Origin: Paramecium sonneborni
Lineage: Eukaryota > Ciliophora > Oligohymenophorea > Peniculida > Parameciidae
Length of the DNA stretch: 64,000 nt
Reading direction: 5' to 3'
NCBI GenBank assembly: GCA_905182985.1
Contig: CAJJDN010000144.1
Coordinates: forward strand, 135,389-199,388
Position numbers and translations under genes: made by a program. Shown here one piece after another: positions 24,035-36,408 of this stretch (positions within the stretch are counted from its first letter, which is position 1; each line of letters starts with the position of its first letter). Below the pieces are notes generated by a model that did no database searches, had not been told where the DNA came from, and saw only the letters and a list, made by a program, of their open reading frames with translations.

Positions 24035-25696
24035 ATGAAAAAGCATCCAATTGAATAAATACATAGTTCTATTTATGATAAGGTTGTGAAATCTTTAACT
24101 CTATTTTTCATGATCCTTTCCCTATTTATCAGTATTGGATTAGATATAGTACATGGGGTAGTAGATTTTTATTCAAATGAGTATTAATATCAAGCTTAAA
24201 ATGCAACTATTGGATATGTATCTGATAATCTAATTTACAAACCAATAAAATAGTATGAAATACTTAAATAATTAGAGTATATTTTAGAGATTTGGAATGT
24301 GATTCATCAGAAGAAATTTAATAATTATTTCCATTTGGGGAATTTAACATAACTAGATGGTATTCTTAATTGATTTGTGTAACAAGATTTGTTGATATAA
24401 GACTATCAACTCAATGTTCAGATACTGAATATAATTGTGGACCATATTGCATATAAACAAGTGAAGGATCATAATGTCCTATTTCAAAATTATTAATTAT
24501 ATAAAATGAAATCGTAGATGAAGATGCTGATCAAAATTTAGAGAGCAACAGAGATTTATATATTTAAAGAGAAAATTCTTCTTTTGGAATATTTAAACTT
24601 CAAGTAGTAATCAGAGGATATCCATGTTTGAATCCATTAATTTATATAACTGCTGGATTAACTAATAATACTGAATTTATAGATCCTGAAAATTGTGAAG
24701 GTTCTGATTTTGATACTGATAATAGTGTGAAAATAGAATAAACAACTCTTTAACTGTTTGCTAAATAAGGTTTAGAAGCATTATCTTTTAATGGTGTTCC
24801 TTCAACTGTTACTAATTCTGCAATAACTTATCTAACATCAAGAGTACTTAATATATTTAATAAAGAATAAAATTGCTACAAAAAATGATGAGAGATGTAC
24901 CTAGATTGATAAAAAAATGATTGAAGAGACAGAAAATTGTGAATAATCAATTTAAGAAATAGGTTTAATATATGTGGTTATTAAATAAATATTTTCTGGT
25001 TTAATAGGACTCATTTTAATTATTGAAATTTATGTACTCAAATTTAGAATAGTTAATGATATAAGAATAGTTACTGTAATCTTAAAAATTCTAATTATAT
25101 GTCAGATGTCCTTCATTCTTATTGAAGGTGGTTTAATATTATATTAAGAAAAACTTAGAAGTGATTCAGAATTATATTTTAAATCAATTGCTAATTGTTA
25201 CACTTCTGAATAAATTTATACTATTTTTGCACAATTTCCGAATCTTTTCCCAGCAGATGTCAGTACTTACATTTCACTTATTACAATTTCTATTATAATT
25301 ATAGCTATTAGTGAATTCATCTTAACAATGATGTTCATTGTTTAAATGTTTCATTGGTGCTTTAAACAAAAAAAAGAGAAGAAAATGTACATAACTGAAT
25401 CAGATACATAAAGACAACCAATCCAATCAAAAGAAGATATTCATCATTCTGACACTAACCCCTATCAAAATCCATTATCACCTCATTTATCTAAAGTTCC
25501 TCCACCTGTTTATTCCAATCCTCAAAACCTAAGTAATCCAATTAATCAAGAATCAAAATATGTTAATGAATACATACCTCCAAATTAATTTGGAGAACAA
25601 TCATAATAGAAATTTGCAGAATCTTATATTCCTCCATAAATTAATAATGTATAATCAACTATAGTAGTACCAGGAAAAAAAAATTCTAAATATTGA
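24035..25696 (+). CDS. Multi-pass membrane protein with Cys-rich extracellular loop and Pro-rich tail
   Basis: 538 residues; introns 24253-24275 (23 nt) and 24844-24865 (22 nt, ends AAAG). A first membrane segment lies near residues 22-42 (SLTLFFMILSLFISIGLDIV). A long probable extracellular domain with several Cys (LECDSSEEI, STQCSDTEYNCGPYC, CPISK) follows, then three membrane segments near the C-terminal third (FSGLIGLILIIEIYVL, ILKILIICQMSFILIEGG, LITISIIIIAISEFIL). The cytosolic tail is Pro/Asn/Gln-rich with repeated YIPP(N/Q) units. This architecture suggests a ciliate-specific surface receptor or channel-like protein; no known family was matched. The last 111 bases are also present at 26740-26850 because of the assembly duplication. 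Confidence 0.75.
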
Positions 25697-26247
25697 TAAA
25701 TTCATGCTTTATTATATATCATATCTATACTTTTTTATTCAATTTTTAGTATTTTGTTTTATTATTATACTAAATCACCTTTTCTAATATCTAATTTAAG
25801 AATATTTAAAGAAAATTTATCTTTTTCTTCTTTCCAATATGTAAGTTAATCAAACTACTTCCAAAAAATTAATTCTAATTAAAAATTTAAATATTCCCAA
25901 ATCAATAAGGATATTAATATCATTTTAAATCATATAAATTTATAAGTTAAAACCCACTCGATTAATAATATAGTAAAATTTATCAAAGAATATTGATAAA
26001 AGTTTATAAATAAACATGAAAATTTAAACTTTAAAGAATATAAACATAACTTAAAGTGTAAAATAAAAAAATAATTATAAGATAAAACTTAAAGAATGTA
26101 TTTAAAAATAGAATGAGACAAAATGTAAGTATTAATATATTTATTAGATTATAATTCTTAATAATTTTACCCTTTGATATTAGACAAAAGACAATGATTG
26201 ATTTAATTAAAAAATATAAAAATAAAGTTAGACTATAATTAATTTAA
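25697..26247. other. Convergent intergenic spacer
   Basis: About 550 bp between the stop of the multi-TM gene and the PXMP4 stop. A+T-rich, no gene seen. It is present a second time at 26851-27401. Confidence 0.5.
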
Positions 26248-26597
26248 TCATTTCCAAAGAAATGACAAAAAGTCTGGCATTTCAAATGGTATTAGTTCAG
26301 CCCAATTTGAATAAGATCTATCACTATCTTTATATAAAAAGGTCATGCTAGATGTTAATGAATTCTGTAAACATCCTTTATCATCTTCAAATAGTAACAT
26401 GACTAATCCCCAAACAATAGCAGCTTGTAATGGGAATGCATCCCATGATTAAGGTAATAGTTTTCTTCTCTAAATGTTTGAAGCCAAACCTATAATTACT
26501 CTACTCATAACATAAAGAACAATTTATTAATTGACAGCAGATTTATTTCTTCCAAAAACTAGATATCCACAAATAGCTCCACTTATTAGATTATGAA
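26248..26597 (-). CDS. PXMP4: PXMP4, truncated duplicate copy at the gap edge
   Basis: Identical to the C-terminal part of the complete gene at 27402-28013 (from HNLISGAICGYLVFGRN to the stop). It is cut by the N run at 26598. It should be regarded as the same gene counted twice, not as a paralogue, because the duplicate stops exactly at the gap. Confidence 0.8.
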
Positions 26598-26739
26598 NNN
26601 NNNNNNNNNNNNNNNNNNNNNNNNNNNNNNNNNNNNNNNNNNNNNNNNNNNNNNNNNNNNNNNNNNNNNNNNNNNNNNNNNNNNNNNNNNNNNNNNNNNN
26701 NNNNNNNNNNNNNNNNNNNNNNNNNNNNNNNNNNNNNNN
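26598..26739. other. Assembly gap, 142 N
   Basis: A run of 142 N between two apparently identical 1,012-bp flanks. Duplicate length plus gap length equals 1,154 bp, the same sum as at the second gap. Confidence 0.99.
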
Positions 26740-27751
26740 TAATTTGGAGAACAATCATAATAGAAATTTGCAGAATCTTATATTCCTCCATAAATTAATA
26801 ATGTATAATCAACTATAGTAGTACCAGGAAAAAAAAATTCTAAATATTGATAAATTCATGCTTTATTATATATCATATCTATACTTTTTTATTCAATTTT
26901 TAGTATTTTGTTTTATTATTATACTAAATCACCTTTTCTAATATCTAATTTAAGAATATTTAAAGAAAATTTATCTTTTTCTTCTTTCCAATATGTAAGT
27001 TAATCAAACTACTTCCAAAAAATTAATTCTAATTAAAAATTTAAATATTCCCAAATCAATAAGGATATTAATATCATTTTAAATCATATAAATTTATAAG
27101 TTAAAACCCACTCGATTAATAATATAGTAAAATTTATCAAAGAATATTGATAAAAGTTTATAAATAAACATGAAAATTTAAACTTTAAAGAATATAAACA
27201 TAACTTAAAGTGTAAAATAAAAAAATAATTATAAGATAAAACTTAAAGAATGTATTTAAAAATAGAATGAGACAAAATGTAAGTATTAATATATTTATTA
27301 GATTATAATTCTTAATAATTTTACCCTTTGATATTAGACAAAAGACAATGATTGATTTAATTAAAAAATATAAAAATAAAGTTAGACTATAATTAATTTA
27401 ATCATTTCCAAAGAAATGACAAAAAGTCTGGCATTTCAAATGGTATTAGTTCAGCCCAATTTGAATAAGATCTATCACTATCTTTATATAAAAAGGTCAT
27501 GCTAGATGTTAATGAATTCTGTAAACATCCTTTATCATCTTCAAATAGTAACATGACTAATCCCCAAACAATAGCAGCTTGTAATGGGAATGCATCCCAT
27601 GATTAAGGTAATAGTTTTCTTCTCTAAATGTTTGAAGCCAAACCTATAATTACTCTACTCATAACATAAAGAACAATTTATTAATTGACAGCAGATTTAT
27701 TTCTTCCAAAAACTAGATATCCACAAATAGCTCCACTTATTAGATTATGAA
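26740..27751. repeat. Direct duplicate, right copy (gap 1)
   Basis: Second copy of 25586-26597, starting directly after the N run. The first 111 bases repeat the 3' end of the multi-TM gene, including its TGA at 26848-26850. Confidence 0.9.
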
Positions 27752-28013
27752 ATTTTGACTATTTCTTTCTTATGTTATTTAGAATACAAACTATTGATTT
27801 ATAGAGGAAAACAAAAATGCCCAAATTTTTTGCATGTTAGTACGTCAATTGAATAACAGTGATGAATTTTGATTTGATTGATCCAGGTCGAAAAAGAAAA
27901 GTCATAACTAAAGCATGAAAGAATCTTATCTTTCCTCCATAATATATACCTTATCTTAAACCAAGAAGAGATGATTTTACACAACTCTCATGATTGCAAA
28001 TTTGTGATGACAT
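27402..28013 (-). CDS. PXMP4: Peroxisomal membrane protein 4 (PXMP4/PMP24 family)
   Basis: Single-exon gene, 203 residues, close to the roughly 212 of human PXMP4. Landmarks in order: GLRQGIYYGGKIRFFHALVM near residue 18, TFLFRPGSIKSKF, the QLTYQHAKNLGIFVFLYK segment, SGAICGYLVFGRNKSAVNQQ, LYVMSRVIIGLAS, WDAFPLQAAIVWGLVMLLFE, and SLTSSMTFLYKDSDRS near the C-terminus. These match the Tim17/22/23-like PXMP4 family of peroxisomal membrane proteins; substrate or function is poorly known. Start is the ATG at 28013 with no alternative upstream in frame nearby. TAA/TAG glutamines occur in QRRKLLPQSW and NQQIVLY. Confidence 0.95.
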
Positions 28014-29622
28014 TATTATATAATTATTATATTATTTAAGCAATCACAAATTGTTGTTTATTATTTAGCTGTTTCAAAAATATCATATAAAATTTGTAGT
28101 AATAAGATAAAATCTAGCTTTCAAGAGTAGAAAATTATATATTATTTCACCAAAATTCAATTTATTATATATGATCAAGTAATAAAATCATTTAATCAAT
28201 TGATTGTGTATTTTAAAATATACATTTATATACTTCACTTAAATAAGTTAATCAAATTTTATAGTAGGCTAACCAAAATTAACTAATACTGAAATTAATT
28301 CAGAAGTTGTTAGTTCTTTTTTCAAAATTCAGAATTCTAATAGCAAAATTTTAACTAAATTAAAACTAATCTTATCCTATAGTATCAATTGGAACTTAGT
28401 AAATATAGGTAGAAAATTTTACAAATTATATCCAAGTTTTAACAAGTCTTGTTAATTAATTATGATATCTTATCAAGCATTTTTGAATTCAGGGTTGCAG
28501 ATAAATTAAAGATAGGAAACTATATCAAGGACAAATTGAGTACATATTGATCTTTTTTTATTTACAATGCTCTACTTATGAAATTCGAAAAGAAAGAAAA
28601 GATATATAGAAGAAATTACATTTAAAAAGTTCATATAATTTTTATTATTTTGTTCTTTAATGTTTACAATTGATTATTACAACCCTTTTCTATAAAATTT
28701 TCATTAGGAATCTATTTTTAGTATTTAATATACATTTTTATCATGACTAATTTTACTTTACTGATTTATATACCAATATACAAGACTGTTTTTCAATTGT
28801 TTTTTTAATATGAGTATTTCTATAATTTAAAATAATATAGAATTTTTAATAGCACACCTTATTACCTTATTGCAACTTGGTTCATTATTTATTTATTCAT
28901 TTTATTAATTATTATAATTTGCACAATTGAAGGAAACAACAATAAAAAAAAAATACTCAAGATATTTAATTAAAAAGAATAAAGAATAAAATTAATTATT
29001 TAGAATTGGCAGAATTAATTTTGTCTGCTAATATTTTAAAAGAAAAATCAAATTAATAATATTAGATATGCAAAATTAAATATATCTTTAAGATTAATTA
29101 AAGTGGATTTAATTTTAGTATAAAATTAACGAGAAATATTTTATTTAACCAAAATCGTTATGTATTTTAAAAGTATAAAAAAGTAATAATAAGATGATGA
29201 TTTTAATGTTTAAGAGAATAAGGATACATCTGTATTAGAAAATTAAATTTTAATAATACTTGATAAGGGAATCAATTATTATTGGATGAGTTAAAACTCA
29301 AAGTTATTGTTAAACTTTTAAGTGTAATTAATTTAATTATTATGATGAGTTGAATATCAACATTAATATAATGTCAAAAATAAAAATGGCAGAAAGTTAA
29401 TAAATTCATCAAATTTGATTCATCCTTATCCAATTCTGTTCCTAAAATGAACAAATATACAGATGACACTTAGAATCTAATTTTTAAATTGACATATATC
29501 TTGTATTCAATAAAACCCAATAATTTACTCAAAAGAAAAGCAATAAAAATATATATCATTAAATTTCCATTTTATTATTTAATCATTACATTATTGCTCA
29601 ATATATAAATAATTCAAGTGAA
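28014..29622. other. Long intergenic region, no gene recognised
   Basis: 1.6 kb, very A+T-rich, between the start of PXMP4 and the end of the coiled-coil gene. For a genome whose other spacers are a few hundred bp this is long. It may hold a degraded gene, but no protein-like stretch or intron chain was followed in it. Confidence 0.4.
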
Positions 29623-31199
29623 TCAATTTTCTGTATTTTATCTTTTTATTCTTTTATATTGAGTTGAAGGATATTTTTATACAAAATTAAAATTGAATTA
29701 ATTGAATTTATCCTCAGTAAATAGGGTTGGTATTTCCAATTCTTATATTCCTATATTATTTTTTGATGTATCTGTTTCTGATTAAGAATTTTTATTTTCA
29801 CTTACACTTCTAGTTTTAGTTTGTGATTACCTTGATACTTTAGTATGACTAACAACAAATTAAGATAATTCATCTACAAATGGTTGAGTTATCTTTTTAA
29901 CACTGTGAAAATCAAATTTATATTTTTATGGCTACTCATAAAAAACATTAGTTTCATTATTAGCCTTTTTAATTAATGCAGCATTTCGTAATAATATCTA
30001 ATTAAGATTTTCTGTCTTCTCAGTTTGGATATTTAAATTTTATTGAATAGCATTTTCATAATTGAATCTTATTTGTTCTGTCTGTTAATTTAATAAATGA
30101 ACTGTTTATCTATTATTCAATAATTCCTATTAAGCTTCTTCACTATATAATTTAAACCTTTTTAAGTCTTATACTTCTCTTCTGTATCTAAAGAGATAAT
30201 CTTTTTATGAACCTATTTTTTATTCTGACTATTACAAATCCATTAATCTTTATTAATGTGTAGATTTCCAATATCTAACTTAATCAGCCAAATCGTTCTT
30301 TCTCTAATTTTGCATTTCATGTATATTCCTTTACTTATCTAATTATAATGCTAATTGATTATTATATTCAATAAGATCTTTATTTGCCCTCAATAAATTT
30401 TATTCTAAATACTTCGGCTGATTTATCTCTTCTTGATATTTTTCTTTTGCCTCTTCTAATTTTTTTTAAGTGTCTTCTAATTTTTTTTATGCTTATACTA
30501 ATTTTTCTTTTGCATCCTCATATTAATACTCAAACTTTTTTTATATTTATTCAAGTTCGTTATTTTTCTGTTTTAATTCATTGCAATATTCATTAAGATT
30601 CTTTAAATTCTCTTTCTATTGAGTATTTTCCTTCTCTAAATTTTAACAATTTGTTTAAAGCTCCTTATTCAAAGTCACAAAAGTAGTTTATGCTGTAAAT
30701 TTAGTTCTTATTTAAATTAATTCTTATTCCTGTAATTATAATGACATTTCTGAATTTTTCAATTTTACTTCTTTTTCTTATAATGCCATCTTTAAACTTT
30801 ACCATTCCAACCATAATTTTAAATATTCATTCTTAAATAAATCTCCCAATCGATCTTCTATTTATTTTAAGATTTCTTTAAGTAACCTAATGAATCGTGA
30901 GTTCACTTTCTAAATTTCTACAAAATTTGCAGCTCTAATAGCTTCAATTACTTTATCTTAACTTATAACTTATGCCTTAACTCTATTGAATATAATTTTA
31001 TACATTCAATCAACTCTCCTTCACCTTTATGTGGTGATGCTTTTTCACATTTCAACAAACTATCCTAAGCTAAATTTTAAAACTAAGAAAAATAAGTATT
31101 AGGATCAAATAAACTATTTGATTTTACATTTATTTCTTTGTCTATTATTTTTCTTATAGATTATTCATCTAATTTATAATCTAACAAATTATTTTGCAT
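29623..31199 (-). CDS. Long coiled-coil protein
   Basis: 517 residues. One 23-nt intron, 30981-31003, is required by frame (LIEFKAQVISQDKVIEA); its end is GAG rather than TAG, unusual for this window. From about residue 100 to 400 the sequence is a continuous heptad-type coiled coil with repeated KKLEEAKEKYQEEI, KKFEYQYEDAKEK and LQEQELIQIRTKF units. The C-terminal 100 residues are polar with a Ser/Thr-rich segment (KTRSVSENKNSQSETD). The N-terminal domain (residues 1-90) contains a conserved-looking LRKIIDKEI and FVEIQKVNSRFIRLLKEI. Likely a ciliary or cytoskeletal protein; no family was assigned. Confidence 0.78.
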
Positions 31200-32096
31200 T
31201 TTATTTTTAGAATAAAAAAATTTCAATCAATAAAAAAATTTCAATTAATAAAAAATAAATATATTTTACAATAATTATAAATCATATTCAATATTAAAAT
31301 TAACTTATAAAACTACTCTATGTTCTTTTCATGTTTAGACTTTTTAAATTATATTATATTGATATTAATAGTAATATTATATTTTCAATAATTTTTTGAG
31401 ATATCTTTCAAGATTTTACTGTTTAGACAATCAAATTTAAATAATAAACTTAAACAACTATAGTTTAATTTTATCTAATTTTAATTCTACTTATTTTTTA
31501 AAATATCATTATCTTCTATGTATCTATCTGATAGTTCTAAATTTAACTAGTTATTTATAATCTAATTATCATCTATAACTTCTCTTTGATTAAAGCAACA
31601 TCAATTTCCTTTATTATATTGGATTTTCCAAACTATATTTGTTATCAACAATTAATTATATTTTATTAATTAGAATCATCCAATCTAATAATTACATTAT
31701 TAATGCTAATAATTATTTTAAACATATTATAATAGTTTACAATAAAACCTGACTTGAAATAAATGATTAAAAATCTTTATTACATTAAAGCTTTTCCAAT
31801 AATAGTTTAACTATTTTTTAGAATTGTTTTGATATTTGGTGAAATAAAATTTATTGTTTAATGATTAATCTTTTGACAATTGTTTATGATACAATTAGAA
31901 ATAGATAAGTTTATTGTGAATAGCTTTATTTTGAATAATTTAGAATAAAAGATAATAATATTAAGTTTCTAAATTATAAGGATTGGTAAAGATGTTAGTA
32001 TTGATTTAATTTAAGTATGAGAATGTTTAAAAAGAGGCCAAAATTTATGTTAATAATTGGTTTATATAGATTTATAAATATTTTTTATATATAGAT
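31200..32096. other. Intergenic, about 900 bp
   Basis: Between two divergent genes. Begins with a short imperfect repeat of AAAAAAATTTCAAT at about 31215-31250. Otherwise A+T-rich with nothing recognised; it must hold both promoters. Confidence 0.4.
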
Positions 32097-33202
32097 ATGC
32101 TTAATCGTGCAATTAACATAGGTTTTCGTAAAGCTTTGCCTCAATATAGATTTTCATCTAGAAGTAAAGTGATAATAGATATGAAATAGATGGGCCTTAT
32201 AATCCAAATAGATATAGACATTATTTGAATCCAAACTTTTTCTAATCAAATAAAGAAATAGCAGATATAGCTAAATCATAATAAGTACCACTTCCAGGTA
32301 TATATATATAAATTGATTATGGAAAGTGCGTAATGTCAGACATGTAAATCCAGTGAGATAATCAGGTCCTTTACCTCCATATGATGGTCCATATACGTAT
32401 TTAATAGTTAATATTATTATATAGTATGGAAGATGTCAGAGCTGTATGGTAGAATACTTCAATTGGTAGATAAGGAACATGGAGTTGTTAAATGGATCCA
32501 GATGAAATAATGAGAAGAGTGCCAGGTAATTAGATATATATATATAAAATGATTAGGCATTACTAGAAGAGAAGTTGAAAAGATCTTGAATATGGGTTTA
32601 ACACCATAAGAATAAGTTGATTTTGCATATCTAGTTTATAATTGTGGTTTTGATGTTGATTATGTTCCAAACAGTGTTTATGTTGCAAGATAAGTTGTGA
32701 CAAATTCTAAAGGAGAGAAAGTTGAAATCCTTTGGAATGTTTAAGTTTTAGAAGATTTAGCTAAATTACCTGTTGGATTTGCACCTGTAAGGGAATTGAT
32801 AGATTATCATTGGGAAATATTCTTATGGTCAGATCCTATGATTAAACCAACAGGTGATTTAGATTTAGGTGTACCTAACACATGGTTTGAATATGAATGC
32901 GAATGTATTTAGAAATATTAATTTTGTTTAGGGGGAGGTGAAATGGTTGGTATTGAAGATTAATTTAATATTCCTGAAAGTGATAGAGTTTTTCCATCAC
33001 CTAGAAATCCTAATTGTAGAAAAGAATTATGGAAATCTTAGGATGATATCTAAGAATAATTAGAAATGGAAGGTTTATATTATTTATACTTTTATTTCTA
33101 GATGAAAATTGGTATCCTAAAGGAACATCTTACAACATTTATTAATAAGCTGACTATAAAAAAGTAACTAAATCAGACAGCACGTTCTAAGAAAAAATAT
33201 GA
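32097..33202 (+). CDS. Probable mitochondrial protein of unknown, ciliate-type family
   Basis: 320 residues in six exons; introns 32164-32189, 32298-32326 (ends GAAAG), 32397-32424, 32526-32556 and 33073-33101. The N-terminus MLNRAINIGFRKALPQYRF is basic, amphipathic and Arg/Ala/Phe-rich like a mitochondrial presequence. The mature part is well ordered and not low-complexity: MEDVRAVWQNTSIGRQGTWS, REVEKILNMGLTPQEQVDF, FDVDYVPNSVYVARQV, PVGFAPVRELIDYHWEIF, then a Cys-containing FEYECECIQKYQFCLGGG and a Pro/Asn-rich tail. No motif allows an enzyme call; a subunit of the respiratory chain, ATP synthase or mitoribosome would fit (inference). Confidence 0.75.
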
Positions 33203-33271
33203 TAATTTAAGCATATCAATATTCAATATAATATTATTTCTTTATTAAATAAATTAAACAATCTATTTCTA

Positions 33272-34297
33272 ATGCAGAATAGAATTTGTGATGTTTATAT
33301 ACCTGCTTTAAGTGGAATTGCTATGCTCATTTTACTAACTATTAGATATGCTTAACTTAAAAATACTGGAAATCATTAATATAGATAATATAACACAACT
33401 TTAAAAATTAGAGTGTTCTTACTCATTCTATGTATTATATTAACCTTAACCTATAACTATATTTCTATTTTGAACCCAAAATTCTATTTATATAAATCAG
33501 ACTACTCTTAAATATTTATATTTATGTGTATAGTCTATTCAACTTAAGTGGCAGGCATTTTATATGTCTACAATAAAAATCTGCCTATTATGTTTACTCA
33601 TAAAATATTTTGGATTATTTGTCTAATTACTAATCTAATTTAAGCAATATTGAATTTGATAAACAATTATGATGAATTTGACATCATAAGTAATATAGTA
33701 TTATATTTAATTATACTTGTTCAATTCATTCTAAATATTTTTAGTTTTTTTATTAGAAAATAGGATAAGTTTGAATTTGAAGATATCTCAGGACTTGCAA
33801 TGAATGTTCCCGATTATTAAGACAGTAGAGAATAAATGATACCTATTTAAAATAGTTTTATTGGATTAACATCTGCAGTTTCTTAGTTTAAATGTATTAT
33901 ACATTTTAGTAAGAGTTGGAAAATAGTTTAATAAAAAGATGGACAAATTGATGCTGTAATAACGTTGAAAATATTTTTGTCTAATCCAAATAAACATTAT
34001 CAACTTAAAAAGTCTATTCATGATTTTGTTATGCTTGAAGGAATACTTTAATAAGAAGATAAATTTGGATTTGAAATTTATAAATTGCCAAATGACTTTT
34101 TTCATCATGGACCTGACACTCATTAAATGTTTAATGAGAAAATAAGTATTATTAAGATTTGGCTCAGACAAATAATTTCTAAAATAGAATATTTGACTCC
34201 AAGGATTTTTGATTTTTTAGAATTTGATGATGCAACTAGGTTTTGTATAATGAAGGAATAAAGAAATAAAAGTAACTCGGTTGATCAGAATAATTGA
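33272..34297 (+). CDS. Multi-pass membrane protein with PX-like C-terminal domain
   Basis: Single-exon gene of 341 residues. The N-terminal 170 residues hold five to six hydrophobic segments (SGIAMLILLTIRYAQ, VFLLILCIILTLTYNY, FIFMCIVYSTQVAGILYVY, IFWIICLITNLIQAIL, IVLYLIILVQFILNIFSFF). The C-terminal part reads FKCIIHFSKSWKIVQQKDG, HYQLKKSIHDFVMLEGILQ, LPNDFFHHG, FNEKISIIKIWLRQI and PRIFDFLEFDD. That spacing resembles a PX (phosphoinositide-binding) domain, with a basic/Pro loop before a helix pair, but the key Arg residues were not verified. A GPCR-like or TMD0-like membrane part joined to a PX domain would tether it to endosomal membranes (inference). Confidence 0.7.
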
Positions 34298-34350
34298 TAT
34301 TTTAAATATTTATTATTCACATAACTCTATACATGCAATAATGATTAAAT

Positions 34351-35390
34351 TCATTATTAGACGTATTCTACATTTTGAAATTAATTGTTGAATTTTGTTT
34401 AATCTAATTATATAAAGAATATACTTACTGGGTATTGAAATGTTAGTGATCTTTAGGAAATTAGTATAATGAATCTATTAAATTTGTGAAAGTGATGAAT
34501 AAAAGTTCTTATATTCATTCTAATCCACTTATTAATTATTAATCCATTTCTTAAGCATTGAGATAGTCTTAATTTTTTATTGCATTTTATCTATGTCTGA
34601 TTTAAGTTTGGACATAAGGTTTTTTTTGATTTCATTAGAGATAGTTAAAGGTGATGAAGAATTCTCCAAAATTTCAGAAGCTTATTTATAATCTACAAGA
34701 GGTTTAGGTTTAATAAGTTGACTAAAATATTTACTCTCTTAATTCAAATCAGGTTGAGACTTAATAGAAATGGATTGAAGAGCAAATGTATTCCAATTCC
34801 AAAAATTTTATAAAGGAAAATCGCCAAAATGTATTTATTCTTAAGTTATGAATTTGTGTTCCAATTTCTCACAAAATTCCTTAGTATTAGATTTACATTT
34901 GCTATATTTAGATAACTTGGTTCCATATGTAGATTTAGGTAACTTAAGTTTGTTTCCACTACTTGTAAGGTTATCAATTAAGTCTATGTTATCTGATATT
35001 AGTTCACTTAATCCATCATCTTCAGATATGAAAATATGTCTTTTTCTTAAAAAGTTAATTTAAATAACATACTTACAATGTTCTAATGGACATCTACCAA
35101 GAAAATTGTAATGGGCACAAATGTGGGCATTACAATTTTAGAAGTTCTAAAGATCTGAACTACTCTTACTGATCTTCTTAAATGAACTCTAACTAAGATT
35201 GATGTTCCTATGACTACTCTATTAGCTCTAATCAAGTTAAGTCTGATTTATTTACAGAACATAAATGTTGGGATGAAAAGCTAGAATCACCTTGTTCATG
35301 TGCACCTAAACCTTAAATAACCATTTCCTATCCACTATGAATCGTAGGTTTTGTTGTTAATAGTTCACTCTCCTACAGATGCTAGGCCAT
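34351..35390 (-). CDS. Protein with a CCCH-like Cys/His cluster
   Basis: 329 residues in three exons; introns 35281-35305 (25 nt, GTGCAC...TTCTAG) and 34404-34428 (25 nt, GTAAGT...ATTAG). Near residue 90 lies CNAHICAHYNFLGRCPLEHC, a Cys/His cluster (C-x4-C-x8-C-x3-H) resembling, but not matching, a canonical CCCH zinc finger; an RNA-binding role is possible. The rest is Ser/Lys/Asn-rich and probably disordered, with a short coiled coil near residues 270-295 (NLMSKLKSDIDKMQQKIKT). The start exon MAQHLQESELLTTKPTI lies before the first intron. An alternative start inside that intron (MNKVILAF) is possible but less likely. Confidence 0.7.
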
Positions 35391-36408
35391 ATCTATAATT
35401 AAAAATGTTTTTTTCTTTTTAAATTTTTCCCCTCATAAAGTGAGATTTATACTGCCATCTCCCTTAAGATACAAATAAAACAGAACAATATTTCATTGCA
35501 AACAAATAATATTATATCAAATCAACCATTAAGTCTCCATTAAGAGCGTTAATTTTGTGTAGAACATCAACACATAGACAATAATAATTTTAGAGAACAT
35601 TTGCATCTTCCTATTTTTAAGAAACTATTCCATTTCTTTCATTTACTTTTCATACATCCTATAAATCACCAGACAGCATATTTTTAAATATCTTGGACTT
35701 TTACATCAATATTGTGATGATGCTGACAAAAATTATATTTATAAAGACTACACTCAATATTTCAATAAATAATATTTAATCATCACATAATATTATTTTT
35801 TTATACAATCTCCACCTCATCAATTACAAATTTTTAATCTTCTATAGTATAATATATTAATTATTATAATAACATGGAAAACAGTTAATTAAGTAAACCT
35901 ATTTTATTTATAATATAAACTCTTTAAATTCTTTGCGCAACTGTAAATATTTAGATTTTACAAATTATTTTGATAATTATAAATAAAATAAGTCATACTC
36001 TTTCCTATTTTTATTTTTCTATTATTCCAGATTCATACATGTAACAATTTCTAAATTAAGTACTCATATTATAGAATTGAGATGTCTCTGAAATAAACTT
36101 CTTCTTTCTAAATTAGATAGCACTATTTTTTTAAAAGAATCAAATACCAATTATCAACTGATTTTATTTCTATCTTTTGATTGATGAATTTATGCTTTAA
36201 TTTTTTATTTTCGTCTTTATTGAATATGTTTATGATATTTCATCTGGAATTCGATCAACTTACTAAATTGAGCTATTAAAAATTAGGTCTAAAGGATGGA
36301 TCTTTAGGAAGTAATACTTAAATGAGGACTTAAAGATTCTCATCTAATGACATATAATGTTAATTTTATTTTTAGAAATTAATTAATTCGCAATACTTAG
36401 TTGTATAC
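35391..36408. other. Gene-poor region, nothing recognised
   Basis: About 1 kb on the far side of the Cys/His-cluster gene. Fragments on the minus strand around 35560-35700 look weakly protein-like but are broken by TGAs; no gene model could be built. Confidence 0.35.

Larger units (their letters stand above)
25586..26597. repeat. Direct duplicate, left copy (gap 1)
   Basis: 1,012 bp that appear identical to 26740-27751, at an offset of 1,154 bp. The copy ends exactly at the N run, which points to an unmerged contig overlap rather than a biological duplication. It contains the end of the multi-TM gene, the spacer and the 3' half of PXMP4. Confidence 0.9.

Noticed and set aside
26527..26791. 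Short ORFs running through the N run
   Set aside because: They exist only because N is read as open; the real gene there is PXMP4.
25586..27751. Tandem duplication of PXMP4 as a biological event
   Set aside because: Copies appear identical and end exactly at the N run.
35057..35090. A 31-nt GTAAGT...TTTAAG intron after the Cys/His cluster
   Set aside because: Splicing it shifts into a worse frame that meets a TGA; the unspliced frame continues coding.
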